Source: Rubricoccus marinus (GTDB lineage Bacteria > Bacteroidota > Rhodothermia > Rhodothermales > Rubricoccaceae). Taken from it: a stretch of 64,000 bases of DNA. Shown here piece after piece: positions 38,629 to 46,812 of the stretch. The notes under the pieces were generated by a model. That model made no database searches and was not told the DNA's origin. It saw only the letters and a list, made by a program, of their open reading frames with translations. The stretch's first letter is position 1. Every line of letters begins with the position of its first letter. The translations under genes and the position numbers were made by a program. Where the stretch lies: positions 3,890,488 to 3,954,487 of the forward strand of contig NZ_MQWB01000001.1 in assembly GCF_002257665.1 (NCBI RefSeq). The letters run 5' to 3'.

Positions 38629-41151
38629 CTACCGCGCCACCACCAGCCGCCGCGTCGCGCGGAAGTCTTCGGAGGTCATGAGGATGGAGTACACGCCCGC
38701 GGGAAGCGCGCCTGCGTCCAGAGAGAGCCGATGCGGCCCGGCGGCGGCGGGGCCTCTGGCGAGGACCATGACCTCGCGGCCGAGCATGTCCAGCACCCGA
38801 ACCGAGAGCTCGCCCGGCGCGCCGAGCGTGGTCTCGACCGTTACCGCGCCAGAGGCCGGGTTGGGATACACCGCGCGCAGGGCCGAGGCCTCTGGCGCTG
38901 CCGCGTCGACGTCGGTGGAGAGTGCGAAGGTGGCCGTGAGCGAGGTGGACTCGGTGAGCACGACCGAGACCGTGTCCGCGCTCGTCTCCACCAAGCCGGA
39001 CCAGCCCGCGAACACGTAGCCCTCGTCCGGGACCGCCACCAGCTCCAGCGGGACGCCGCGGTAGAAGATGGGCGCGAAGACGTCGCCAGAGGCCGCGCTG
39101 GAATGCGCCTCTGGCGTGCCGTCCAGCCGGAGCGGCGCCATGGGCACGCCCTCGGCGAAAACGCGCCCGCCAGGCGTCGTCGTGAGGGTCAGGCGCGCGG
39201 CGCCCACCACCTCGCCGAAGTGGTTGGTGACAAAGCTGCGCATCGCTAGAGGCCGGGCCGTCGAGAAGTCGCGCATGATGCCGACAAGGGCGTCCCAGCT
39301 GGGGCCGAACGAGATCGACTGCGGCCAGCGCGTTTTGTGACGCGGCACCTCCGGCGCGATGGCCGCCTGCAGGCTGTCGATGGTGGCGAGCGCGCGCTGG
39401 GGCTCGAACGTGGTGCTGGCGTGCGCGGCCATGCGCTGGATAAACGTGTGGCGGAAGCCGTCGTTGGTGAGCAGCCGGCGGAACAGCTTGGTGGACCACG
39501 GCGGGTTGGGCCAGCCCGTCCCGTTGGGCTCTGCCGCGAGCGCGAGCGTGTTGCTGTCGTACTGCCCGTTGGCGTTGCCGCCGAAGCCGAAGTCGGTGTC
39601 GTAGAGCATCCAGCGCCAGCGGCCGCCGGGCGCCTGCTCCCGCCACAGCTTGAGGTTGTTGCCGGGCCAGTCCGCATTCGCGGAATAGATCTCCGCGACG
39701 AGGTAGTCCGTGTACTGGTCCACATCGATGTTGGCCTCCACCTCGGCCCAGGCCTCTGGCGTGGTCAGGTCGGCGGTGTCCAGGAAGTCGTCGAAGGCGT
39801 CGTAGTGCTCGGATTGCCCGCCCCAGGTGCCCTCGATGATCTCCACTTCGTCGTCGCTCACGTCGTAGTGGGCTGCGAGGTAGTCCTCGTTCAGCTTTTC
39901 GCGCAGGTTGTGGATGCCCCAGTACTCGCCGTTGAGGAACACAACCGTCGGGCGGTAGGCCTGCCCGTCCAGGTCCATGTGGCGCGTGAGCGTCTGGATC
40001 ATGCCGTCGCGGAACATGGTCCGCCACCAGTCCTGCGCCGAGGAGCGGAGGATGAGGTCATCGAAGCTGTCGATGTCCAACTCGGGGAAGAAGCGGTGCG
40101 CGAAGTCCGAGGCGCCGTACTCGGAGCGGGCGCGCAGCGTGAGCGACTTCTGCGGGTAGATCCGGCTGCACCCGCCAAAGATCTGGACGCCGGCGCCCTG
40201 CTCCAGCGCGAGGGTGTGGCCGCCCGCGCCGTCGGGCTCGAAATAGGTGAGGTGCACCGGACGCTCCCAGTCTTGATTCCAGTTGACCGGGTAGTCCCGG
40301 CACCGCCCGGGGATGCCGTTGGTGCCCTCCACGTAGATGCCGTCCTGGTCGCTGAAAAAGCCCGCCGGATCGGTCACGAGCGAGACGACGGGAAGCGTGC
40401 TGCTCTCGTCCACGAAGTACGCCCGCGAGACGACGGGGCTGGGCTCGCGCTCGGGCGCGAAGGCGACGGCGCGCACCACGGTGTTCTGCGCCAGCGCCAG
40501 AGGCGCGGTGTAGACCGCCGAGGACTCGGTCGGCGCCGTGCCGTCCAGCGTGTAACGAACGGTCGCGCCGGGCGCCGCGATCTCCGCCGCCGCGCCCGAG
40601 GCGTAGAAGCCGCTGGCGAGCGAGAACGCCGGCGGCTCCGCACTTTCACGGATGGGCGCGACGCTGTTGGCGGCCTCTGGCGTAGGCACGGCGAAATAGC
40701 CGCGCGCGATGCCGCCGTCGGGGTAGCGGCCGTACGAGACGTCGGCTGTCTGATCGCCAAAGGTGAGCGTGTCGATCACAGCGCCAGAGGCGCTGTAGAG
40801 GCCCACGCGCTCGCCGCCCGCGGAGAGCTTAAAGTTGGCGTGCAGCGCCGTCCCGGCCGTGTCCTCGTCGTCCGCCCAGACGAGCAGAAACGCGCCCGCG
40901 TCCAGCGTCGTCCCGTCTGGGAAGACCCACTTGCCGGGCTCGTCGAAGTCGTCAGTGATGGACGCGCCGCTGAGGTCCACCGCTTCGCCAGAGGCGTTGT
41001 ACACCTCGATCCAGTCGGCGAAGGCGCCGAAGTCCGGGTCTTGGAGCGTCCCGCCGTTCGAGGCCAGCACCTCGTTGACGACGACGCCCTGCGCCGCCGC
41101 GGGGACCATCGCGCCAGAGGCCAGAAGGAGGAGCAGGGCGAAAAGCTTCAT
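38629..41151 (-). CDS. CotH-family secreted protein with lamin-tail and sorting domains
   Basis: This is an 840-residue secreted protein with a signal peptide ending AAAQG. Domains in order: a lamin-tail (LTD) domain (VVVNEVLASNGGTLQDPDFGAFADWIEVYN); a chitobiase-like Fn3 segment (ATVRYTLDGTAPTESSAVY); a CotH protein-kinase-like domain (PQKSLTLRARSEYG, FLNGEYWGIHNLREKLNEDY and LYDTDFGFG); a short InlB-type beta segment (PDEGYVFAGWSG); and a C-terminal type IX-like sorting domain (VYPNPASGAVTVE...LPAGVYSILMTS). CotH proteins can phosphorylate other secreted proteins. The C-terminus suggests export by a type IX system and surface attachment. Confidence 0.92.
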   Translation of the reverse strand: MKLFALLLLLASGAMVPAAAQGVVVNEVLASNGGTLQDPDFGAFADWIEVYNASGEAVDLSGASITDDFDEPGKWVFPDGTTLDAGAFLLVWADDEDTAGTALHANFKLSAGGERVGLYSASGAVIDTLTFGDQTADVSYGRYPDGGIARGYFAVPTPEAANSVAPIRESAEPPAFSLASGFYASGAAAEIAAPGATVRYTLDGTAPTESSAVYTAPLALAQNTVVRAVAFAPEREPSPVVSRAYFVDESSTLPVVSLVTDPAGFFSDQDGIYVEGTNGIPGRCRDYPVNWNQDWERPVHLTYFEPDGAGGHTLALEQGAGVQIFGGCSRIYPQKSLTLRARSEYGASDFAHRFFPELDIDSFDDLILRSSAQDWWRTMFRDGMIQTLTRHMDLDGQAYRPTVVFLNGEYWGIHNLREKLNEDYLAAHYDVSDDEVEIIEGTWGGQSEHYDAFDDFLDTADLTTPEAWAEVEANIDVDQYTDYLVAEIYSANADWPGNNLKLWREQAPGGRWRWMLYDTDFGFGGNANGQYDSNTLALAAEPNGTGWPNPPWSTKLFRRLLTNDGFRHTFIQRMAAHASTTFEPQRALATIDSLQAAIAPEVPRHKTRWPQSISFGPSWDALVGIMRDFSTARPLAMRSFVTNHFGEVVGAARLTLTTTPGGRVFAEGVPMAPLRLDGTPEAHSSAASGDVFAPIFYRGVPLELVAVPDEGYVFAGWSGLVETSADTVSVVLTESTSLTATFALSTDVDAAAPEASALRAVYPNPASGAVTVETTLGAPGELSVRVLDMLGREVMVLARGPAAAGPHRLSLDAGALPAGVYSILMTSEDFRATRRLVVAR

Positions 41152-41258
41152 GAGGCGGCGCGCGGTGAGGCCTCAACGTACACGCCGCGTCTTGCCCGTC
41201 TACGGCGCTGTGCCGAACCGGCCCGCCTCTGGCGCCAGAGGACCGGCACCGGGCCGCG

Positions 41259-41756
41259 TCAGGCGTCCGCCGAGCGGAGCGCGAGCAGGCGGCGCCCGAA
41301 CAGCATGCTGAAGCCGGAGAAGTACAGCCAGAACGCCGACACCATCGGCAGGGGAAACCCAGCCGCGTCGGGCTCAGAAACCACGTTGGCGATCCCGCGG
41401 ACCATCCAGACCGCCGTGTACGCGAGCAACAGCCCGAATACGATGCGCTCCCGGATGGGCAAAAACCGGAGCATCCATCCATTTAACTGAAGCGCTCGCG
41501 GCAAGAACTCGAAGGGGTTTGGAGTGCTCTCGTCGGAAACGAGCGGGCCGATCTCCTTTTCGGACCGTTGGATCAAGGCCCCGATGACGGGCGCAAACGA
41601 CGCACCTATCCAGACAGAGACCGTGAGCCCCAACGCCGTCGAACCGGCCAGTCCGTTGAGCGATGCTACATGGACGCCGAGGCTCGCGAGCACGCCGGCC
41701 GCGGCGAGCGCGACGGCGGCTTTCAGCAGGTGCGTCGGGACGGAGGGGGAGGGCAT
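41259..41756 (-). CDS. Membrane protein of unknown function, 165 aa
   Basis: Four hydrophobic helices are visible (about 12-33, 38-62, 100-118, 132-152). They are separated by a polar loop (RSEKEIGPLVSDESTPNPFEFLPRALQLNGW). No family is recognised. It runs in the same direction as the cotH-like gene, about 100 bases upstream. Confidence 0.72.
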   Translation of the reverse strand: MPSPSVPTHLLKAAVALAAAGVLASLGVHVASLNGLAGSTALGLTVSVWIGASFAPVIGALIQRSEKEIGPLVSDESTPNPFEFLPRALQLNGWMLRFLPIRERIVFGLLLAYTAVWMVRGIANVVSEPDAAGFPLPMVSAFWLYFSGFSMLFGRRLLALRSADA

Positions 41757-41806
41757 GCCGGACGTTAGCGCACTTGTCGCCCCGTGTCCACCGCGGCGCG
41801 AGGTAC

Positions 41807-41824
41807 GCCTCTGGCGCCAGAGGC
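41807..41824. repeat. 18-bp palindrome overlapping a stop codon
   Basis: A perfect GCCTCTGGCGCCAGAGGC whose last base is part of the TAG of the next minus-strand gene. Confidence 0.94.
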
Positions 41825-42054
41825 TACGCCTCGTGCTCGGCAGCCTTCGCCTTTTTCGCCATCCCGATGTGGGCGACCAGCAGCGCGCCCGACAGCATGA
41901 ACAGCGGGAGCGCGATGGGCAGCACGGCCATGATGTCGCCGTCGCGGAAGACCGGCAGCATGAGGACCACCACGGCCGCGAGGTCGGTGACGATGGCGGC
42001 GATCAGGAGCAGGCGCGCTCGGCTGCGGTAATCCTCGGAAACAGAGGTGGGCAT
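41824..42054 (-). CDS. Small two-helix membrane protein, 76 aa
   Basis: Helices are at about residues 14-34 and 42-62, with a basic C-terminal tail (AKKAKAAEHEA). The start at 42054 gives MPTSVSEDYRSRARLLLIAA. The function is unknown. Confidence 0.66.
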   Translation of the reverse strand: MPTSVSEDYRSRARLLLIAAIVTDLAAVVVLMLPVFRDGDIMAVLPIALPLFMLSGALLVAHIGMAKKAKAAEHEA

Positions 42055-42122
42055 GGGGAGCAAGTGTCGGGAGCGGGCCCGGAGTCTACCCACCCGCGCC
42101 CGATCCGCCTCTGGCGCCCGCG

Positions 42123-42824
42123 CTACTCCGCAGCCTGGCGCCCCGCGATGCGGTACTCCGCCAGAGGCTCCAGACCGATCTCGCGCCGCGCCGCGTTCGT
42201 GGCCTCGATGCTGTCGATGCGCGGTGGCAGGATGGTCCGCGTCTCGGCGTCGAACTCGTTGCCCGTTCCGTAGAGCTGCCGCTCGCCGCGCACCTTGCGC
42301 GACTTATCTACAGCCATCGCGAACTCCCGGGCGGGGAGCCGGCCGGCGGCAACCTCCGCCAGAAGCTCGTCGCGCATCTCGTCCATCGCATGCGGCGAGT
42401 GGAGCAGAAACACGACCGGGCTCGCGTCGGCGCCCGTGCGCTCGTCGCTTGGCCATCCGTGCGCGGCGATGATCTCGCGCAGCCTCGCGAGGATCGCCGC
42501 GTCGGTGCTGTTCATGATCTGAAGCAAGGCGGCTTTCTCCTCTGGCGACGTGCGCGCGTCCGCCTCGGCCTGGAGGGCCTGACTGCGCGCGATGTTCTCC
42601 TCGATCGGCAGGTCCTTGAGTGCCAGTCGGAAGCTGTCCGCCACGCACGGCGAGAACGTGCCGTACTCGTACATGTAGCGCACGCGCTGGTCCTCCGCTT
42701 TCAGGTGCGTGAGCTCGATCTGTAGCCTCTGGCGGACCGAGTCGGGAAGGGCATCTGGAGCGGCGGACTGGGCAGCGGCGCCAGAGGCAAACAGGAGGGC
42801 GAGGGCGGAAAGGACGAAGCGCAT
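42123..42824 (-). CDS. DUF6624-like secreted protein
   Basis: This is a 233-residue exported protein with a signal peptide ending ASGAAAQ. The body has ILARLREIIAAHGWP, FLLHSPHAMDEMRDELLAEVAAGRL and KVRGERQLYGTGNEF. This order of HGWP, a histidine-rich middle and QLYGT is typical of DUF6624. Its role is unknown. It is transcribed divergently from a membrane winged-helix regulator, with three direct repeats between them. Confidence 0.78.
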   Translation of the reverse strand: MRFVLSALALLFASGAAAQSAAPDALPDSVRQRLQIELTHLKAEDQRVRYMYEYGTFSPCVADSFRLALKDLPIEENIARSQALQAEADARTSPEEKAALLQIMNSTDAAILARLREIIAAHGWPSDERTGADASPVVFLLHSPHAMDEMRDELLAEVAAGRLPAREFAMAVDKSRKVRGERQLYGTGNEFDAETRTILPPRIDSIEATNAARREIGLEPLAEYRIAGRQAAE

Positions 42825-42899
42825 GGGAGCGGGGGTGGTGTGGACCGCAGGGTGCCACGCCCGAGGCCTCGGGCGCCTGACGAGAGGCGAATGGCAACG

Positions 42900-42928
42900 T
42901 CCAGATTGTCTCCAGATGAGGTCCAGAT
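42900..42928. promoter_or_regulatory. Three TCCAGAT direct repeats at 11-base period
   Basis: TCCAGAT occurs at 42900-42906, 42911-42917 and 42922-42928, each separated by four bases. A 7-base repeat with a 4-base gap is the layout of OmpR/PhoB-type operators, and the gene starting 18 bases downstream encodes a regulator with exactly that DNA-binding fold. Autoregulation, and possibly control of the divergent DUF6624-like gene, is inferred. Confidence 0.7.
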
Positions 42929-42946
42929 CCGCTGTATCCTGCTCCA

Positions 42947-43609
42947 ATGCCTGATCTCGCCCTCCCGTCTGACGCCTTCCGCCTGGGCGACCTCGTCGTC
43001 GTGCCGAGCCTGAACCGGCTGGTGCGCGAGGGTGAAGCGCAGGACGTGGAGCCGCGCGTGATGCGCGTTCTGGCAGTCCTGGCGGAGACGCCGGGCGAGG
43101 TCGTCACGCGCGCGGCGCTGTTCGAGGCCGTCTGGGGCGAGACGGTCGTGGGAGATGAGGCGCTGACGCGCGCCGTCTCCGAGCTCCGCAAGGCGCTCGG
43201 CGCCGAGGGCTCGGGCGCGGTCGAGACCATCCGCGGGACGGGGTACCGCCTCGCGGCGCCCGTCCGGCCTCTGGCGCCAGAGGCGAGCGCGGTGGAACAG
43301 CCAGCGGGTGAAGAATCGGCGGGCGCGAGCTTATTGCGACGGCCCGCCAGAGGCGGCGCTCTGGTCGCGCTCGCGCTGGGGCTCGCCGGCGCCGCGCTCC
43401 TCGTCGCGCTCTGGGCGGCGTGGCCCCGGCCAGACGCCACGGGCGACCTGCCGCTCCGGAGCGGTGCCCCGGCATCGCAGGCGCGCCAGGACTCCGCGGG
43501 CGCCACGCGTCTGGACTCCACCTCGCCGTACTTCCGACCGGGCATGTCCGAACTCGGCGTCTACTACGACTCCTCTACGGGCCACTACTTCGAGTTCGTA
43601 GACGAATAG
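42947..43609 (+). CDS. Membrane-anchored winged-helix regulator (ToxR/CadC-like)
   Basis: This is a 220-residue protein. Residues 10-100 form an OmpR-type winged helix (LGDLVVVPSLNRLVREGEAQDVEPRVMRVLAVLA...DEALTRAVSELRKALG...IETIRGTGYRL-like end). A single membrane helix lies at about 137-160, and a 60-residue periplasmic tail ends YYDSSTGHYFEFVDE. There is no receiver domain, so signalling must pass through the membrane as in ToxR and CadC. Three direct repeats lie just upstream. Confidence 0.9.
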   Translation: MPDLALPSDAFRLGDLVVVPSLNRLVREGEAQDVEPRVMRVLAVLAETPGEVVTRAALFEAVWGETVVGDEALTRAVSELRKALGAEGSGAVETIRGTGYRLAAPVRPLAPEASAVEQPAGEESAGASLLRRPARGGALVALALGLAGAALLVALWAAWPRPDATGDLPLRSGAPASQARQDSAGATRLDSTSPYFRPGMSELGVYYDSSTGHYFEFVDE

Positions 43610-43630
43610 CGGGTGCTCCGCCAGAGGCCG

Positions 43631-43852
43631 CTAGTCCCGTTCCATCGCGCGGCGCTTGGCGTCTCCGGCGCGGCGCACCATCACCGAGGCGGCAAAGAGA
43701 ACGGCCGCGAGGACGAGCAGCACGAGGACGAGTACCGGCGCTCGCGTCCCGGCGAACATCGCGCTGGCGAACGCGGCCGCGATCATGCCGAGCGCCGCGA
43801 GAAAGATCACGCGCGCTCGGGTGTGGAGCTGAGAGGGGGTTCCAGAGGGCAT
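43631..43852 (-). CDS. Small two-helix membrane protein, 73 aa
   Basis: Helices at about 13-34 and 39-58 are followed by a basic tail (RRAGDAKRRAMERD). It is convergent with the winged-helix regulator. The function is unknown. Confidence 0.62.
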   Translation of the reverse strand: MPSGTPSQLHTRARVIFLAALGMIAAAFASAMFAGTRAPVLVLVLLVLAAVLFAASVMVRRAGDAKRRAMERD

Positions 43853-44023
43853 GCAGGGTAACGCGCGGAAACAAGCGGCATCAGGTAGAGAGAAACCCGG
43901 GTGGTAATCCTACCCGGTCCTGCTCCATGCGATCCGTGAAGCCGCAGATCTCTGCGATGCCTTTCCGTTACCCCTCCGGTTTGGAACGCGCGCGGACCCC
44001 CTGCCGCGCGCGCCGCCAGAGGC

Positions 44024-44842
44024 TCAGCCGAACGTGTCGCAGGCGCGCATGTCCCCCGAGCGGAAACCGCGCAGGAACCACTCGGCGCGCATCTGGCTTG
44101 TGCCGTGCGAGAGCGCGTCCGGCGCGACGGCCCCGCCCCGGATCGCGTCGTCGCCGACAGCCGCCGCGGCGTCCAGACCTTCCTGCACGTCGGACTCGTC
44201 CAGCACGTCTCGCTCGCGGTCGGCGTGGTGCGCCCAGACGCCCGCGTAGCAGTCCGCCTGCAGCTCCACCGCCACGCTCACGTCCGAGCGGCCTCTGGCG
44301 CGCTGGCTCGCCGCGAGCACGCCCGTGAGGTTCTGGATGTGGTGTCCCACCTCGTGCGCGATCACGTAGGCCGGCGCGAAGTCCCCCGTGCCGCCCATGC
44401 GCGCGAGCTGGTTGAAGAACGAGAGGTCGATGTAGACGCGCTGGTCCGAGGGGCAGTAGAACGGGCCTGTGGCCGAGCTGCCGGTCCCGCACGCGGTCGG
44501 GTAAACTCCTGAATAGAGCACGAGCGCGGGCTCGCGGTACGGCTGGCCTGTGGCCGCGGGATACACGTCCTCCCACACGTCTTCGGTCTCGCCGAGCACA
44601 CGGCGGACGTACTCGCTCGCCTCGTCGGCCTGACCGGGCGCCGTCTGCTCCACCTGCTGCGTCGCGCCGCCTTGCTGGCCCAGCATCCGCAGGATCTCGC
44701 TCGGGTCGGCGCCGAACAGGAGCGCCAGGATGCCCACCACGATCAGCGGCCCGCATCCGATGGCGGCTCCTCTGCCTACGCCTCCTCGGCCGCCTCTGGC
44801 GTCGATAACGTTGTCACTTCTCCGGCTGCGTCCGAGGCGCAT
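44024..44842 (-). CDS. YpfJ-family neutral zinc metallopeptidase
   Basis: This is a 272-residue membrane-anchored protein with a helix near residues 28-45 (AIGCGPLIVVGILALLFG). The zinc site is HEVGHH, followed by ELQADCYAGVWAHH with the third ligand Glu. CPSDQRVYIDLSFF and the final FRSGDMRACDTF are family hallmarks. The substrate is unknown. Confidence 0.94.
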   Translation of the reverse strand: MRLGRSRRSDNVIDARGGRGGVGRGAAIGCGPLIVVGILALLFGADPSEILRMLGQQGGATQQVEQTAPGQADEASEYVRRVLGETEDVWEDVYPAATGQPYREPALVLYSGVYPTACGTGSSATGPFYCPSDQRVYIDLSFFNQLARMGGTGDFAPAYVIAHEVGHHIQNLTGVLAASQRARGRSDVSVAVELQADCYAGVWAHHADRERDVLDESDVQEGLDAAAAVGDDAIRGGAVAPDALSHGTSQMRAEWFLRGFRSGDMRACDTFG

Positions 44843-44932
44843 GATCTGCTCTGTGGGGTGAGCGCGTTCAAGCCACGCCGCGGCCCGTGGGTTCCGCCAG
44901 AGGCCGCGAGCCGCTTCGCCCGCGCCGTTTCC

Positions 44933-44950
44933 CGCCAGAGGCCTCTGGCG
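44933..44950. repeat. Inverse-order 18-bp palindrome at the end of the fasciclin gene
   Basis: CGCCAGAGGCCTCTGGCG lies next to the stop of the fasciclin lipoprotein. Confidence 0.92.
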
Positions 44951-44951
44951 G

Positions 44952-46676
44952 CTAGAAGCCGGGGGGCAGGCTCAGCGTGCGGAGGACGTGGTACGTCCCT
45001 GTTCCATCGGTTGAGGCGCGCCCCTGGTACACCTGGGTGCCATCGAGAAGCTGGTACGGGGAGCACTCCCGGTCGATCTCATCCCCGGTCGGGCACGGCA
45101 CTTCGCGGATCGCACGGCTGGCGCCGTCCAGAGAGGTGAACGAGGGCGTCTGCGCGAGAGAGGGGATGGAGGCGGTGGTCGCGTTGTAGCGCACGAAGGG
45201 GCCCGGGTCCGAGATCAAGCGCGAGGGACCCTGCGCAAAGAGCGAGTCCGATGCGAGGAATACCGTGGCCCCTGGCGCCCTGAACGTGGACTCCAGGCCG
45301 GCCTGCCGGACAGCCTGGAAGTGGCGGGTAAACCCCTGTAGGAGCATCGAGTCGTACAAGTCGGCGCGGGGGAGGATAAACGAGCCGAGCGTGTACAGGT
45401 ACCCGTTGGCGGCCTTGCTCCCACCTGCAACCCTTTTCCCATCTAGTGTGATGGCTCCCACGTCGGTCCCGATCGTGAACGCGGAGCCGTCAAACCCTGT
45501 CAGGACGGTCCCCTCCGAAAGAGACCCTGGGGGGTAGGAGCCTTCCACGACATGAATGCGCAGCAGGTCGTTGTTGAGCGCGGCGTTGAGGGGGTCCGAG
45601 AGGGCATTGTTCAGAGCCGCGCCACGGGACTGATACCCCGCGGCCGTTGGCGCGAAGACCGTGACCTCCACGTCTTCGTCCTGCAACCGGGCCCAAACCT
45701 CGGGCAGCTTTGCCCGGAGCTCCTGTGTGTACTGGAGAAGGGTGGGGTCGATACGCATCTGCTGGGCCAGCGTGAGCGGCTCCAGGACCACGTTGCCCAT
45801 CACCAGCAGCCGCCCGTCCGCGAGGATCTCCTCGCGCAGCACGCGCGCGCCGGCGATGGTGCGGACGCCATCGGCGTCCACCTCGATCGGCAGGCTCGCG
45901 CCCTCAATGCTCGTCAGGCTCTGGCCCGGCGCCAGAGGCGAAACCCCGGGCACGAGGTGGAACTCGAGGACCCGGGCCCGCACGTCGGTGGTGCTGGAAA
46001 GCCCGAACAAGCTGTTGCCGATGCCTCCGAGAGCGGCGATCGCGTCATCGAGCGGTACCAGGAGCGTGGCGCTTTCCAACGCCTCCGCCCGGTCCAGCAG
46101 GTTCACCTGCGGCGTGAGGCTGAGAAAGCGGGAGACCGAGGGGGAAAGCGTCAGCCTCTCGCGCAACCGGAGCGCGCCGAGCAGCACGTCCCCGGTGGGG
46201 TACGCCAGGCTTCCCTCGGCGTCGATCCCTTCTGCGATGTCGACCGCGACCCCATCGACGCGGACGAACGGGCCGGACCGCTGCACCGTGAGCGTGCGCC
46301 CGTCGATGGTCCGCAGCGTGGCCCCGTCCACGAAGTCCTCTGGCGCCACGCGTCCCGCGATGACGTGGTGCCGCAGCACACGTGCCAGCATGTCCCGATT
46401 CCGGGAATCGGTGATGGACCTCAAGAAGTCGTCGCCGGCGTACTCGAACGCGATGTCGGTCGGCGCGAGGATCGTGTACGTGCCGGAGGTAAGCAGGCCC
46501 TCCAGCCCCGCCGATGCGATGGCGTCCGAGAGGTCTTCGAAGCCGCGGCGGCGCTCAAGCTGCTCCACCACGTTGCCCGTGATCTCTTCCTCCGTGGGCA
46601 GGCCGTCGCAGCCGCTGGCGACGGCGACCAGGCATGTGGCGAGAAACAAACGTCGTAGCAAGGAGAGGCGGGGCAC
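44952..46676 (-). CDS. Fasciclin (FAS1) repeat lipoprotein
   Basis: This is a 574-residue lipoprotein (lipobox LVAVASGC). FAS1 domain 1 (about residues 40-160) has LTSGTYTILAPTDIAFEYAG and LRHHVIAGRV. Domains 2 and 3 show ATLLVPLDDAIAAL...LEFHLVPGV and VTVFAPTAAGYQ...IHVVEGSYPPG. A degenerate fourth follows (ATVFLASDSLF). FAS1 domains mediate adhesion. The GTG at 46676 gives a standard signal peptide; an upstream GTG (46712) is possible. It is divergent from the TonB-dependent receptor. Confidence 0.88.
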   Translation of the reverse strand: MPRLSLLRRLFLATCLVAVASGCDGLPTEEEITGNVVEQLERRRGFEDLSDAIASAGLEGLLTSGTYTILAPTDIAFEYAGDDFLRSITDSRNRDMLARVLRHHVIAGRVAPEDFVDGATLRTIDGRTLTVQRSGPFVRVDGVAVDIAEGIDAEGSLAYPTGDVLLGALRLRERLTLSPSVSRFLSLTPQVNLLDRAEALESATLLVPLDDAIAALGGIGNSLFGLSSTTDVRARVLEFHLVPGVSPLAPGQSLTSIEGASLPIEVDADGVRTIAGARVLREEILADGRLLVMGNVVLEPLTLAQQMRIDPTLLQYTQELRAKLPEVWARLQDEDVEVTVFAPTAAGYQSRGAALNNALSDPLNAALNNDLLRIHVVEGSYPPGSLSEGTVLTGFDGSAFTIGTDVGAITLDGKRVAGGSKAANGYLYTLGSFILPRADLYDSMLLQGFTRHFQAVRQAGLESTFRAPGATVFLASDSLFAQGPSRLISDPGPFVRYNATTASIPSLAQTPSFTSLDGASRAIREVPCPTGDEIDRECSPYQLLDGTQVYQGRASTDGTGTYHVLRTLSLPPGF

Positions 46677-46812
46677 AGATACGCGGTGACAGGGATCCGG
46701 CAAAGCTATCACGCCAGAGGCCGCACGTTGGAGGGGCAGTGCGATTCACCCACCTCGCAGGCCCGCCGCCGCGGCTAGCTTCAGCGCTCCCTCTTACCGG
46801 CCCCGTCCGCGC

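Noticed and set aside
37286..40027. Continuous frame extending the second histidine kinase to 913 residues
   Set aside because: The upstream 500 codons are Arg/His/Pro-rich and overlap the cotH-like gene in another frame. The true N-terminus is better explained by the frameshift near 38475.
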